Counted from the first letter of the stretch, positions 7,238 to 16,901 are shown. The stretch: 64,000 bases of DNA from Candidatus Nanosynbacter featherlites (GCF_005697565.1 NZ_CP040004.1:310001-374000), one strand, 5' to 3'. The notes: generated by a model from the sequence alone, not told the origin. Numbers and translations are program-made.

Positions 7238-8668
7238 CTAGCCCTTCTCGGCGTTCTTGGCTTGTTTGTAGGCCTTGGTGACGGGTGCCAGGCCGCGGGC
7301 GACGCGTTTGCGGTTGGCTTTCAGTTGTTTTTCGTCGCGGAAAGATAGTTTAATGGGCGTGCCGGCAAAGTTGAAGGCTTCACGCAGGGTGCGCTCCAAG
7401 TAGCGTTTATAGCTCCAGTGGACGAATTTGAGGTTGCTGCCGTAGATGACGAACCATGGTGGAGCGATGTCGGTCTGGACGATGTAGCGGAGTTTTGGGT
7501 GTGAATTCTTCAAGCCAGCTGGCGGATGAGCGGCAACGGCTTTTTGTAAGAGGTCGTTGAGGACGCGGGTTTTGCACTCTTGGTGGCGGCGCTTATAAAT
7601 ATCAAGGGCTAGGTCGAACAATTTGGCGACGTTTTGGCCAGTGACTGATGAGGTGAAGATCAGTGGTGCGTAGGGTGTGAATTTGAAATGATAGCTAATT
7701 TGTGGTGCTAGCTCGTCGCGGGTGTAGGCGTCTTTGCCTTCGACGGAATCCCACTTGCTGACAACCAGGACTAGACCTTTGCCTGCTTCGTCGATGATGC
7801 CCGCCAGTCGTTGGTCTAGCCCGACGTTTAATTCATTGACGTCCATCAGCAGAAAACAGACGTCGGCTTCATTGATGGCCTGCATGGTGCGTAGGACCGA
7901 GAATTTTTCAATGCCGGTTTCTTGCTTGCCTTGACGGCGAATGCCGGCGGTGTCGAGTAGCTCAATGGTTTGGCCATGGTAGCGGACCTGGACGCGGTTG
8001 ACGTCGCGGGTGGTGCCGGCAACGTTGGCGACGATGGCTTGCTGCTTGCCCGCCAAGGTGTTAAACAAGTTACTTTTGCCGACATTTGGCCGGCCGATCA
8101 AGGCGACACGGATGATGTTGTCAGGTGCGGTTTGAGTGGCTGGCGGGATGAGATCGGCGATATTGTCGAGCAGATCAGAAATGCCGATGTTGTGCTCGGC
8201 CGAGGTTTTGATGATGGTTTTGATGCCGAGACGCTTGAATTCGTCGGTGTGGAGCGAGCCTTTGAGGTCGGCTTTATTGGCGATGAGGAGGACGGGCTTG
8301 CCGCTTTTGAGGGCTTTTTTGGCCAGTTGACGGTCGGCGTCTGATGGATAGACAGTAGAATCAACCATGACGAGGATGACATCTGCCGCGGCGGAGGCGT
8401 CGGCGATTTGGTCTTGGATGGTTGCTTCGAATTCGTCTTCGGCGGGCTTAAGGCCGGCGGTGTCGATGAGCCAGAATTCAGCCTGGCTTGCCTCGTCAGG
8501 AGATGAGGCGCGGCGTTTGTATGAGACTTTGCCAACAACGTTGTCGCGGGTGGTGCCGGCTTCGCGGGCGACGATGGCGGTGCGGGCGCGCGTCAAGCGA
8601 TTGAACAATGAACTTTTGCCAACGTTAGCTTGGCCGATGATGGCGACGGTAGGTAATTTATGAGACAT
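7238..8668 (-). CDS. der: Ribosome-assembly GTPase Der (EngA)
   Basis: 476 residues with two tandem GTPase domains and a C-terminal KH-like domain, the hallmark of Der, which matures the 50S subunit. Domain 1 has GQANVGKSS (12-20) and DTAG; NKAD is its G4. Domain 2 has GRPNVGKSN, DTAGIRR and SKWD. The KH-like end includes the FVIYGSNLKFVHWSYKRYLE stretch. A minus-strand TATAAT lies ten bases before the ATG. Confidence 0.96.
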   Translation of the reverse strand: MSHKLPTVAIIGQANVGKSSLFNRLTRARTAIVAREAGTTRDNVVGKVSYKRRASSPDEASQAEFWLIDTAGLKPAEDEFEATIQDQIADASAAADVILVMVDSTVYPSDADRQLAKKALKSGKPVLLIANKADLKGSLHTDEFKRLGIKTIIKTSAEHNIGISDLLDNIADLIPPATQTAPDNIIRVALIGRPNVGKSNLFNTLAGKQQAIVANVAGTTRDVNRVQVRYHGQTIELLDTAGIRRQGKQETGIEKFSVLRTMQAINEADVCFLLMDVNELNVGLDQRLAGIIDEAGKGLVLVVSKWDSVEGKDAYTRDELAPQISYHFKFTPYAPLIFTSSVTGQNVAKLFDLALDIYKRRHQECKTRVLNDLLQKAVAAHPPAGLKNSHPKLRYIVQTDIAPPWFVIYGSNLKFVHWSYKRYLERTLREAFNFAGTPIKLSFRDEKQLKANRKRVARGLAPVTKAYKQAKNAEKG

Positions 8669-8737
8669 AATTACGCCTATTATACCAGAGGCGCGGGGAT
8701 TTGGCGAGGATAAGCGGTATGTGAAATGGGTCTGACC

Positions 8738-9166
8738 TTAGCCTGCTGGAGTGGGTATTGCCGTAGCAACTGGTGTTGGGCTGCTTTCTGGTGCTTGTGA
8801 AGCGGTACACTCAGGGCTGTTAGGAACTGCTGTTATGCCACCTTGCCCGTAGTAATTATAATATTTGTATAGTAGCGTGGTACCATCACAACCTTTCTCT
8901 ACGGATGATATTGCACGCTTGCAGTCAGGTTCATCAAGACAGTTCTGGTCAACAGTCTGCCAATCGATATTGGGCTGGTTGGTTGAGTCTAGCTCCGGGC
9001 TGATTGTAGATCCTTCTGTAGTTGCCGTTGGTGCTGTTTCTGATATTGGCGCACCGCAGCCTGACAGAGCCAGTGCAGCGCTGGCTACTGTGCCAAGCAC
9101 GACTCCTACTTTTTTCCGCCATAATCCACTATCATTTTCAATTGAAAATTTGTTACCTTCTCGCAT
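8738..9166 (-). CDS. Putative lipoprotein
   Basis: 142 residues. A basic start, hydrophobic stretch (VGVVLGTVASAALALSGC) and lipobox LSGC at about 34-37 predict lipidation and export. The mature part is short, T/S/P-rich, with four further cysteines that could form disulfides. No family recognised. AGGAGG stands before the ATG. Surface or periplasm-like location is inferred from the signal only. Confidence 0.7.
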   Translation of the reverse strand: MREGNKFSIENDSGLWRKKVGVVLGTVASAALALSGCGAPISETAPTATTEGSTISPELDSTNQPNIDWQTVDQNCLDEPDCKRAISSVEKGCDGTTLLYKYYNYYGQGGITAVPNSPECTASQAPESSPTPVATAIPTPAG

Positions 9167-9177
9167 GGTATATCCTC

Positions 9178-9918
9178 CTATGTATCTATACGATACACCA
9201 ATCGTTGACTTGGTGTCAATTTACTTTCCTGAAATTCCCCGCGTTTGATGTCACCGAGAGTGTAGTTACCGAAGTCTGTCCGGTGGAGCTTGGTGACGGT
9301 GTAGCCAAGAGCGGCGAAGGTGCGGCGGATTTGGCGGTTGCGGCCTTCGCTCATCTGGACGATCCAGCGGTGGTCATCACCGTCGTGCTGGCGTTCGAGC
9401 GTCAAGCGGCTGGGGCCGTCAGGTAGCTGCACACCAAAGTCATTGATCATTTGCCGGTGGAGTGGCTGAAGCGGTTGGTCGAGCGTCACCAAATAGCGCT
9501 TCATTTTGTGAAATGACGGGTGCGTCATCTGGTGGGCAAAATCGCCGTCGTTGGTGAGGAGGATGAGCCCAGAGCTGTCTTTATCCAAGCGACCGACGGG
9601 TTTCAGGTGATGGAGGCTGGTTGGTAATAATTCATAAATAGTTGGTACGCCACCCTGGGAAGCGCGCGAACAGAGGTAGCCGACGGGTTTATGGAGGAGA
9701 ATGAGCTGGTGGAACTGGGCGGTGAGCGGTTTGTTGTCGTGGCGAATAATGTCGGTTGTGGTGACGCGTTGGCCCAGCTTGGCGGGCTGGCCGTTCACCG
9801 TGACCTTGCCCTGTTCAATCAACTCGTCAGCCTGGCGGCGCGACACACCAAGCGCCAGCGCCACGAATTTGTTGAGGCGCTGGGCTGAATCATGAGTTGG
9901 TGTGGTATTGTCTGGCAT
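9178..9918 (-). CDS. RsuA/RluB-type pseudouridine synthase
   Basis: 246 residues: N-terminal S4 RNA-binding domain (RLNKFVALALGVSRRQADELI, GKVTVNG) and a catalytic domain with HKPVGYLCS and GRLDKDSSGLILLTNDGD, where the aspartate after GRL is the nucleophile. Such enzymes modify one uridine of 23S or 16S rRNA; which one is not decidable here. The start codon abuts the stop of the upstream response regulator gene (9919), so it is in that operon. Confidence 0.9.
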   Translation of the reverse strand: MPDNTTPTHDSAQRLNKFVALALGVSRRQADELIEQGKVTVNGQPAKLGQRVTTTDIIRHDNKPLTAQFHQLILLHKPVGYLCSRASQGGVPTIYELLPTSLHHLKPVGRLDKDSSGLILLTNDGDFAHQMTHPSFHKMKRYLVTLDQPLQPLHRQMINDFGVQLPDGPSRLTLERQHDGDDHRWIVQMSEGRNRQIRRTFAALGYTVTKLHRTDFGNYTLGDIKRGEFQESKLTPSQRLVYRIDT

Positions 9919-10935
9919 TTATGCTTGTGGTTGTGCTGGTGGAGGAGTTTGCGGTGGTTGTGGTGGCTGAGACGGAAGCGGATGTAAGACTGGAGCTGGT
10001 GGTATGTGAGTTGGCGCAGCATTTGCCGGTGGTTGTAGAGCTGGATTGGCAACTGGTGCTGCTGGGATGGTTGGAACTGGCTGCTCTGGAGTGGCGGCGC
10101 TTTGCAGGCTTTGTGGAGCTTGAGGCGTTGGTGTGGTGACAGGAATGTGAGTAGGCTCTGCTGGAGTTTCAGGGGCTGGAGATGGAGCTGCTGTTAGGGT
10201 TGGAATAGTTTCTTCTGGGGTATGCTCAGGTTCAGCTGGTTGTGGTTTGAGATTTGGAATTCCCTCCAGTTCTTGTTCCATGAGCTTGGCAACATCCTCT
10301 GTTGGCGTCAGACTGGCGCCCTCAAGTGGTCGAATGACGCGTTCGCCTAGGTTGGCAGGACGCGGCGCTGAAGATGAGAAAGGTGCAGTTGGCTGTGGTA
10401 GTGTGGCTGGCGCTGGTGCGGCAGCTTGCAATGTTGGCTGTGGTGACAATGCTGAGACATCAGGTCGGACCGGCGGCATTTGTGGTGATTGCGGCATGGC
10501 TGGCGCTGGCTGAGGTGCTGCTGGCTGGGCGGCTGGTTGCGGCTGTGGTGCTGGTGTGAGCCCTGGAACATCGCCCAAGACTTCATGCACGGTGCGGACG
10601 ACGTCTTCAATGCCAACTTGGGATTTCACAAGATAGCGGTCAGCGCCTAATTGTTCACCACGAGCTCGTTGGTCTTCTGAGGACAAGGCGGTCATGATGA
10701 TCACTTTGATGTCTTTGGTTTCGGTGGCAGACCGCAAAATATCCAGCATGTCAAAGCCAGAAATTTTCGGCATCATCACGTCGCTCAGGATGAGTGCTGG
10801 CCGTTCTTTGATGGCCATGGCGAGTGCTTCTTCACCGTCACCTGCGGACACGATATCGTATCCTTCTGCTAATAATCGTACGCCATAGATTTCGCGTAAA
10901 CTTTTGTCATCTTCAACGAGTAAAATTTTTGTCAT
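9919..10935 (-). CDS. Response regulator with proline-rich C-terminal tail
   Basis: 338 residues. Residues 1-123 are a receiver domain: VEDDKSLRE acidic pair, the phospho-acceptor Asp in LILSDVMMP (about 52), the MTALSSED threonine and the LVKSQ lysine. The rest (about 210 residues) is low-complexity, rich in P, A, Q and T, with no DNA-binding domain. The kinase upstream in the same direction (10990-12981) has a similar tail, so the two may interact through them (inference). An output by protein contact rather than DNA binding is likely. Confidence 0.85.
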   Translation of the reverse strand: MTKILLVEDDKSLREIYGVRLLAEGYDIVSAGDGEEALAMAIKERPALILSDVMMPKISGFDMLDILRSATETKDIKVIIMTALSSEDQRARGEQLGADRYLVKSQVGIEDVVRTVHEVLGDVPGLTPAPQPQPAAQPAAPQPAPAMPQSPQMPPVRPDVSALSPQPTLQAAAPAPATLPQPTAPFSSSAPRPANLGERVIRPLEGASLTPTEDVAKLMEQELEGIPNLKPQPAEPEHTPEETIPTLTAAPSPAPETPAEPTHIPVTTPTPQAPQSLQSAATPEQPVPTIPAAPVANPALQPPANAAPTHIPPAPVLHPLPSQPPQPPQTPPPAQPQA

Positions 10936-10989
10936 ATCTACTACCTACTATACGATATTATTATTAAAATTGCTATCATTCTTATGCTT

Positions 10990-12981
10990 TTATGAATTAT
11001 TGGTTCTCCGTGGTATGCTGATGGCGCGACGGCTGGTCTCCAAGTGATGTTCAATATCAGCCAGCGTGGTGTGTTCTGGGCTAGTTGGTGCTGGTGTTTG
11101 TTGGGGTGTTGCTGACTGGCTGGGCTGGCCGAGCGGCTCAGTACTTTGGGCGGGTTCGGTAGGCTGCTGGGGCTGTTCTGTTGGCGGCTGTGCTGGAGGA
11201 TTTGCTGGTGGTTCTACGGGCGTTGTGTCAGGAATTACCGGGGCTTGCTGCTGTGGTTGATGGTACCGAACTGATGCTGGCTGCAAGGATGCTTCTTTGT
11301 GAGCAGCTTCCTCTTTGGAAATCCGTGGTATTTCCAGGAAGAACGTACTTCCCTTGCCGTACTCGCTCTCGACACGTAAATCGCCCGACATGCTTTCGGC
11401 TAGTCGGCGAGACAGGTACAATCCCAAGCCAGTACCGCCGATTTCGCGAGTGGCTGAATTATCAACCCGATAAAACTTTTGGAAAAGATGCGGAACGTCT
11501 TCTGCGGGAATTCCCAGACCAGAATCCATCACGCTGACAACTACCTTTGATGAGTCGCCAGTGACGTCAACCACCACTTCCCCCTCTTTAGTGTATTTGA
11601 TGGCGTTTTCTATCAAATTGGCGGTGATTTCCCGGAAATGGTCGGGGTCAACAAAGGCGTAATAAATGGGCTGCAGATGTTGGTCAGCGGAGTCTTTGGC
11701 TAGCGCGTGCGGCCGAAACGAATAGAGCAGATTTTTCTCGGCGGCTTTGTGCGCCAGACCCTCAAAGATGTCTGCCACAAAATCAGTTACGTTAAATAGC
11801 TTTGGTTCATCTTTGAGGCGTCCGTCCTCGGCTCTACTGATATCCAGCAGGTCTTGGAATAATCGGCCCAGGTGTTGAGCGGAGGCGTGCGCTTTGGTGA
11901 TGAAGTCGCGTGCTTTGTCGTCAATTTGGGCGGTGGCGGGGTTGAGCGCCAGGCCCAGATATCCCTCGATGGAAGCCACGGGCGTGCGCATCTCGTGACT
12001 GGCGGTGGAGATGAACTCGGCTTGCTCTCGCTCCTCGGCGCGCTCTTTGGAGATGTCGCGGAACACGATGATGACGCCTTCCTTTTGTGGGCCGATTGGA
12101 GAACTGACGATGGTGATCGGTAACCGTTTGTCTGAGAAAGTTTTGAGAAATAGGTTGTCGCTGTGAGTGGGCTGGTTTGAAGACAACGCTTGAGCAACGG
12201 GATGTTTGCCCTCTGGGATGTCAGATCCGTCCTTGAGCACCAGCTTGAGGACACTTTGCCAACTCAGACCCAAAGCGTCGCCTTTGTCCCAACCGATCAT
12301 CTGCTGCGCGGCTGGATTGATAAGTTCAATGATACCGTCATTGGAAATGGCCATCACGCCGTCGTCGATGGTATTGATGACGACATCAGATTTACCCTCG
12401 GCAGAGGTTAGCCTATTTTCCAGTTCAGTAAATCGATCATCAAGCTTCTTCTGTGGTTGGTACCGCCACAGGACGATACTCAGGACAGATGGCATGATGC
12501 CAAGCGCTGTACTGATGGCTATTTGTTCCAGCGTCAGTGGTGTTTCAAAATGAATCATGGCGATGTGCGCCACGACCAACAAGATGATGCCGCTAGTCAG
12601 CCACAACCCAAATACTGCAGCAAAAATGGTGACCATGAGCCACAGGCTGGTGAATGGAGAATAGATGCCGCCGCTGGTGGCGATGAGCGCTGCGATGGTG
12701 ATGATGAGTGATGCATAGGTGGCACATGCCAGGTAGACGCGTTGTTTTTTGGGCGTCCAAAAGCATAGACCAAGTGCCCAAACTGCGGACAATAAGCTGA
12801 TGGTGGCGGCTAAGTCAGTGACTGAATCGCCAATGGTAAATCGGTAATTGTTGGGCAAAAAACGAGCTGATGCGTACGTGAGGAGAATGAAGAGATTGAC
12901 TAGTAGCGAAGCTTTGCTGAGACGGCGCAGCCAAAATTTGGAAAATGTTCTGTCAGACTGCCCCACCCTCGATTCTTTCAT
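10990..12981 (-). CDS. Membrane sensor histidine kinase with PAS domain and proline-rich tail
   Basis: About 663 residues from ATG 12981. Order: about six membrane helices (to residue about 185), coiled linker, PAS domain (TIDDGVMAISNDGIIELINPA), HisKA with FISTASHEMRTPVASIEGY (phospho-histidine in SHEMRTP), HATPase_c with NLIENAIKY, DSGLGIP and GGTGLGLYLS, then a P/Q-rich tail of about 90 residues. The start is chosen because TATACT (minus, 12989-12994) is seven bases upstream; an ATG at 13095 would run into the tRNA-Glu gene. It pairs with the response regulator 54 bases downstream. Confidence 0.9.
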   Translation of the reverse strand: MKESRVGQSDRTFSKFWLRRLSKASLLVNLFILLTYASARFLPNNYRFTIGDSVTDLAATISLLSAVWALGLCFWTPKKQRVYLACATYASLIITIAALIATSGGIYSPFTSLWLMVTIFAAVFGLWLTSGIILLVVAHIAMIHFETPLTLEQIAISTALGIMPSVLSIVLWRYQPQKKLDDRFTELENRLTSAEGKSDVVINTIDDGVMAISNDGIIELINPAAQQMIGWDKGDALGLSWQSVLKLVLKDGSDIPEGKHPVAQALSSNQPTHSDNLFLKTFSDKRLPITIVSSPIGPQKEGVIIVFRDISKERAEEREQAEFISTASHEMRTPVASIEGYLGLALNPATAQIDDKARDFITKAHASAQHLGRLFQDLLDISRAEDGRLKDEPKLFNVTDFVADIFEGLAHKAAEKNLLYSFRPHALAKDSADQHLQPIYYAFVDPDHFREITANLIENAIKYTKEGEVVVDVTGDSSKVVVSVMDSGLGIPAEDVPHLFQKFYRVDNSATREIGGTGLGLYLSRRLAESMSGDLRVESEYGKGSTFFLEIPRISKEEAAHKEASLQPASVRYHQPQQQAPVIPDTTPVEPPANPPAQPPTEQPQQPTEPAQSTEPLGQPSQSATPQQTPAPTSPEHTTLADIEHHLETSRRAISIPRRTNNS

Positions 12982-13047
12982 GATATTAAGTATAGCGTCA
13001 AACTGTGGTAAAACGCAAGCGCGTCTCTGTTGGCTAGCGCGGCGGTA

Positions 13048-13077
13048 TAGACAAAAGCGGCTGCGTCGTGGTATGAT
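13048..13077 (+). promoter_or_regulatory. Promoter of tRNA-Glu
   Basis: TAGACA (13048-13053), 18-base spacer, extended -10 TGG TATGAT (13069-13077), eleven bases before the tRNA. Confidence 0.55.
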
Positions 13078-13087
13078 GCTTAGTGTT

Positions 13088-13162
13088 GGCCTCATCGTCT
13101 AGCGGTTAGGACACCGGGTTCTCATCCCGGCAACCGGGGTTCGATTCCCCGTGAGGTCACCA
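13088..13162 (+). tRNA. tRNA-Glu (CTC)
   Basis: Cloverleaf with acceptor GGCCTCA / TGAGGTC, anticodon loop TTCTCAT (anticodon CTC), T arm CCGGGG TTCGATT CCCCG and encoded CCA. Confidence 0.95.
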
Positions 13163-13175
13163 CAGAGAAATTATC

Positions 13176-13204
13176 AGTACTGCCCTCTTGGGCAGTACTT
13201 TTTA
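13176..13204 (+). terminator. Terminator after tRNA-Glu
   Basis: Perfect stem AGTACTGCCC / GGGCAGTACT with a four-base loop, followed by T5. Confidence 0.9.
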
Positions 13205-13242
13205 GTATTGCAATGATTTGTTTTGAAAGCTGTGTTCTTGTG

Positions 13243-13620
13243 CTACTCACCCAGTTGTTCGATCACCTCCAGTAGCTTCCGAGGCGTGATGTCGGCTTTG
13301 ATGAGGTAGCCGTCGATTCTAGGCAGCAGCTGCGACTTGGATTGGTCGTCTTGTTCAAAGTTGGTCATGATGAGAATCTTGCTGTTAGGCACCAAATCAG
13401 TTTCGCCGTTTCTGAGGGCGTCTAAAATCTGGTCGCCACGCTGCTCTGGCAACATCAAGTCCAAAATGATCAGGTCGTACGACTGGTTGCGCGCTGCCAC
13501 CAAGCCATCGTTGCCATCCACCATCCAGGTGACGGTATAGCCTGCGCGCTCCAAACTGCGCACGTACATTTCGCCAATAAATCTGTCATCTTCGATGCAT
13601 AAAATTGTTTTGATCGCCAT
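13243..13620 (-). CDS. Stand-alone receiver-domain response regulator
   Basis: 125 residues, only a receiver domain: IEDDRFIGE, phospho-acceptor Asp in LIILDLMLPEQRG, MTNFEQDD and the YLIKADITP lysine. No output domain, so it acts like CheY through protein binding or phosphorelay. Two bases separate its start from the kinase gene upstream (13623), its probable partner. Confidence 0.9.
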   Translation of the reverse strand: MAIKTILCIEDDRFIGEMYVRSLERAGYTVTWMVDGNDGLVAARNQSYDLIILDLMLPEQRGDQILDALRNGETDLVPNSKILIMTNFEQDDQSKSQLLPRIDGYLIKADITPRKLLEVIEQLGE

Positions 13621-13622
13621 GA

Positions 13623-15149
13623 TTACTCCCTATACATTTTGTGATTTTTTATCCACCCGCCGTCAGTGCGAATTAACCGATTGTTTAGCTGGCCGTCTTC
13701 TAGTAACTTTTCTTTCACCGAGGCGTAGACGGGAATGGTGAAGGAGAAAATTGAGCCTTGGTTTTCTTGACTGCGTGCGGAGATGCTGCCGCCATGTGAC
13801 TCGACAAATGCTTTACAGATGTATAGACCAATGCCGGTGCCGGCCACTGTTTCGCGTGATCGGTGTGAGCGATAAAATTTGCGAAAGAGGTTTTTGATCA
13901 CGCCAGCTGGCATGCCGACGCCGTTGTCTGAGACGGAAACTTCTACGAATTCGCCCTTTTGCACGGCGGAAACTTGGACAACTCCGCCCTCGAAGCTGTA
14001 TTTGATGGCATTGTCGATCAGATTGGAAATCACTTCCCCAATGCTGCCGCGGTCAGCTGCGATAGTCGGCAAATCGTTGGGGATGGATACGTTCAACATG
14101 CGGTGCTGGGCTGAAGCGCGTAGTTGCATGTCGTCAGCAATGGTGGCGTAGATGGCTTCCAATGTGTCCTCGCGCAGATGAACGTACAAGTGGTGTCGGT
14201 CAAATTTTGAAACGTTGAGGATATTGTTGATATAGCTGGACAAGCGGTTGGCGGAAACGGTTAGACGATTGAACAATTGTGGCTCATCATCCCGCAGACG
14301 GTCTTGAAGTTCGTGTTCTAGGATGTCTAAATAACCACGAATGACGGTGATGGGTCCACGGAGTTCGTGCGCAGCAAAAGCGATGAAATTGAGGTCTTCC
14401 TCTTCGGGTAAGTATTTGGCTGAGCGGTCAAAGAGGATGATGACCGTTTCGCCGGCTGCACCTTTTTCGTAGGAGGCGCTGACGTCATAGAACTTTTGTG
14501 GCGCAGAGGTTTTGGCCTGAGCTGGTATGCGCGTCCATTGGCGATGGGCGGTGATGTTGTCTTTGGCAACCTCTTGGATCCACTGGTTGATGGAAATTTC
14601 ATCAATAAAGTCTAGCCCCAACGTCAGCACGCCGTCCATGTCGGAAACGACTGGTGCAGTTTCATTGGCAAAGATGATGTTTTTTTGGTGGTCTAACACG
14701 ACGATGCCACACGGGGTGTGATTGAACGACTGAATGATGGCGTCAAGTTGGGACGAAGTTTTTTTGGCAGTCGGTTTGGTGGATGTACCGTTGGTATATA
14801 TGGCCTCAAGCACGGTCTGGAAACCAGTGCGTGCGTGTGCTGGTGAATTGATTTTGGTTGGCTTTTCGGCAGTCAGCTCCCCTGTTTTGTAAGCTGTAGC
14901 GTAAAGCACGTCGCGCATTGGTTTGCTGATGAACGGTGTGATGGTTACCGCGCCAATGATACCTCCAACTGCGCCGAGCAGGATGATGATATACCAATTG
15001 ACTTCAACGGCTGCCAGGTTCGTCAATATGAGATGAGTGATGGTAGCAAAAGCAGCAGCGATACCGACAGGTACCAGCAATAATAATACTAATCGACGCA
15101 TGTAATATCGATTGTAGTCGCGAATCGATCGGCGACGGGCTACTGCCAT
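13623..15149 (-). CDS. Membrane sensor histidine kinase
   Basis: 508 residues from ATG 15149 (GAGGAA seven bases upstream; it overlaps the end of the DUF3048 gene by ten bases). Two membrane helices (about 18-75), a PAS-like domain (FNHTPCGIVVLDHQKNIIFAN), HisKA with FAAHELRGPITVIRGYL, and HATPase_c with NLIDNAIKY, DNGVGMP and GTGIGLYICK. The phospho-histidine box reads AHELRGP rather than SHELRTP. Forms an operon with the receiver protein downstream. Confidence 0.9.
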   Translation of the reverse strand: MAVARRRSIRDYNRYYMRRLVLLLLVPVGIAAAFATITHLILTNLAAVEVNWYIIILLGAVGGIIGAVTITPFISKPMRDVLYATAYKTGELTAEKPTKINSPAHARTGFQTVLEAIYTNGTSTKPTAKKTSSQLDAIIQSFNHTPCGIVVLDHQKNIIFANETAPVVSDMDGVLTLGLDFIDEISINQWIQEVAKDNITAHRQWTRIPAQAKTSAPQKFYDVSASYEKGAAGETVIILFDRSAKYLPEEEDLNFIAFAAHELRGPITVIRGYLDILEHELQDRLRDDEPQLFNRLTVSANRLSSYINNILNVSKFDRHHLYVHLREDTLEAIYATIADDMQLRASAQHRMLNVSIPNDLPTIAADRGSIGEVISNLIDNAIKYSFEGGVVQVSAVQKGEFVEVSVSDNGVGMPAGVIKNLFRKFYRSHRSRETVAGTGIGLYICKAFVESHGGSISARSQENQGSIFSFTIPVYASVKEKLLEDGQLNNRLIRTDGGWIKNHKMYRE

Positions 15150-16237
15150 GCAATGCTTCCTCGCCCCGGTGTAAAGGCGGCGATCCATGTCTGGCCTCGG
15201 TTCAACGCGATATCTTTGCCAGCGGCGTCGACCAATTTCAATTCGGCGCTTTCGTCGTCACGCTTCCAGGTAGCTTGAACCACGACGCCATTTTGGAAGA
15301 TATAGGCTTTGCCGGTACCTACGGTGATGACGTCTTCGTACCCTTCGCGACTGCCTGGGCGATGCTCAACATTCACCTCCAGTGCCACAATGCTGTTTGG
15401 TGCAATCTGCCCGGCCTCAGCGTCATTGTGTGGCTGCCCTGCCAGCGTGCGAGCGTAGGTGTTAGATTCTTTGTTATAAGTGTAATTGGTATTAAACAGT
15501 GGACCACTAAAATTGATGGCAATTTGGGTGGCGTTTGGCGTTTCGGCAGGCTTGCCATCGGCGCGCTTAAACCCGGTGAACACTGATTCGTTATGTCCTT
15601 TGGCGGTGTTAGTTTGGTCAATTTTCTCACCTGAGGTGTAGGCATTGTGCGGCGCACGTCGGTCATTGGCACGCCAGTACGAATTGCCATTACTGAATTC
15701 GTCAATGTCGTGATATTTGCCGTTGCGAACTGTACTGAGGGCGTTTGCGCTACCACCAACATGGAAAATTGAGGCTTTGTACGGTGTTGACCACTGCAAA
15801 TAGTACAAGCGCAGGCTGCGTACTGGACCAATTTTGGCTGGCTTATTTCCCTGGTACAATGCAAAGAAACGAGTAATTCCGCCTTCAGCCACGGCTTCAT
15901 AGACGATGCCGGCTTTTGATAGCCCAGACTGTGGCCGCGCGTTAGGACTGTTTTCGACAATTACGCCAGCAACTGGAGCTTTGACCGCATTGGCGTCAGC
16001 TACTTCCAGGCCGGTCAGTGCCGAATAGAACTTCTCTTTTGGCTTTTTGGTGCCAGCGAAAAATGGTGAACCGCTGTCTGATTGGACGGAATACATGGCG
16101 ATGATGAAGATAATCGCAACAACCGCCGCGCCCACGACAAGTGCCAGTGCTAAATGGTGTTTGTGGACCCACTGAGTGAACGCTTTGAATTTAGAGTGAT
16201 TGATGAGTTTATCCTGAGGAATTCGAGGCTTTTCCAT
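15140..16237 (-). CDS. DUF3048 (YerB-like) membrane-anchored exported protein
   Basis: 365 residues: an N-terminal membrane anchor (LALALVVGAAVVAIIFIIAMY, about 30-50, broken here by no cleavage site), a serine/glycine linker, then the DUF3048 domain: VAGVIVENSPNARPQSGLSKAGIVYEA, EGGITRFFALY, IGPVRSLRLYY, and a C-terminal domain ending NRGQTWIAAFTPGRG. Function unknown in the family; the location is probably outside the membrane. TATACT (minus, 16244-16249) is six bases from the ATG. It heads the operon with the kinase. Confidence 0.88.
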   Translation of the reverse strand: MEKPRIPQDKLINHSKFKAFTQWVHKHHLALALVVGAAVVAIIFIIAMYSVQSDSGSPFFAGTKKPKEKFYSALTGLEVADANAVKAPVAGVIVENSPNARPQSGLSKAGIVYEAVAEGGITRFFALYQGNKPAKIGPVRSLRLYYLQWSTPYKASIFHVGGSANALSTVRNGKYHDIDEFSNGNSYWRANDRRAPHNAYTSGEKIDQTNTAKGHNESVFTGFKRADGKPAETPNATQIAINFSGPLFNTNYTYNKESNTYARTLAGQPHNDAEAGQIAPNSIVALEVNVEHRPGSREGYEDVITVGTGKAYIFQNGVVVQATWKRDDESAELKLVDAAGKDIALNRGQTWIAAFTPGRGSIAWQ

Positions 16238-16272
16238 ATGATTAGTATAGCATGTCGCTTATGCTAATAAAA

Positions 16273-16893
16273 CTAAGACAGCGTGCGTCGGCCTTCAAGC
16301 GCATGCGACAACGTGATCTGGTCGGCGTATTCCAGGTCGACTCCCACAGGGATACCGCGAGCCAGCCGCGAAATAGTCAGTGTCAACCCAGCCTCTTGGA
16401 TGTATCGTTGCAGAAACAGCGCGGTCGATTCACCTTCTACTGAAGCGTTAGTGGCGATGATGATCTCGGTGACGCCGTCATTTTTGATGCGCTCAATCAA
16501 CTCAGGGATATGAAGCTGTTCTGGCCCGATACCGTCGATCGGTGAAATTGCTCCACCTAAAACGTGGTAGGTACCATCAAACTGACCAGTGCGCTCTAGC
16601 GCCATGATATCCAGTGGCTCTTCGACAACACAGATGAGCTGGCGATTGCGGCGACTGTCGGTGTAAAGTGGCGACAGATCATCACTTTCGTCAATCAATG
16701 CAAACGTCACCGGACACGTTTTGACGCGTTGGTGTAACTCATTCAACGCCTGAGCCAGTCTTTTGGACTGCCCTGCTTCGCGGCGCAAAGCAGCATAGGC
16801 GTAGCGTTCGGCAGTTCGTGGACCAACTCCCGGCAGACTACCAAACTCATCAATCAACGTCGTCAGCGCTTTTGGTAAAATATGAGTACTCAT
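16273..16893 (-). CDS. recR: Recombination mediator RecR without its zinc finger
   Basis: 206 residues, normal length. The N-terminal helix-hairpin-helix (LPGVGPRTAERYAYAAL) and the Toprim domain (ICVVEEPLDIMALERTG, YHVLGGAISPIDGIGPE, EIIIATNASVEGESTA) are intact. The usual four-cysteine zinc finger between them is gone: of the CxxC...CxxC only one Cys (TCPVTFALIDESDDLSP) remains. Directly downstream of ybaB, as in most bacteria. Confidence 0.95.
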   Translation of the reverse strand: MSTHILPKALTTLIDEFGSLPGVGPRTAERYAYAALRREAGQSKRLAQALNELHQRVKTCPVTFALIDESDDLSPLYTDSRRNRQLICVVEEPLDIMALERTGQFDGTYHVLGGAISPIDGIGPEQLHIPELIERIKNDGVTEIIIATNASVEGESTALFLQRYIQEAGLTLTISRLARGIPVGVDLEYADQITLSHALEGRRTLS

Positions 16894-16901
16894 CGGTAGG
16901 A

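Noticed and set aside
12982..13095. Longer N-terminus for the kinase gene
   Set aside because: It would cross the promoter and overlap the tRNA-Glu gene.
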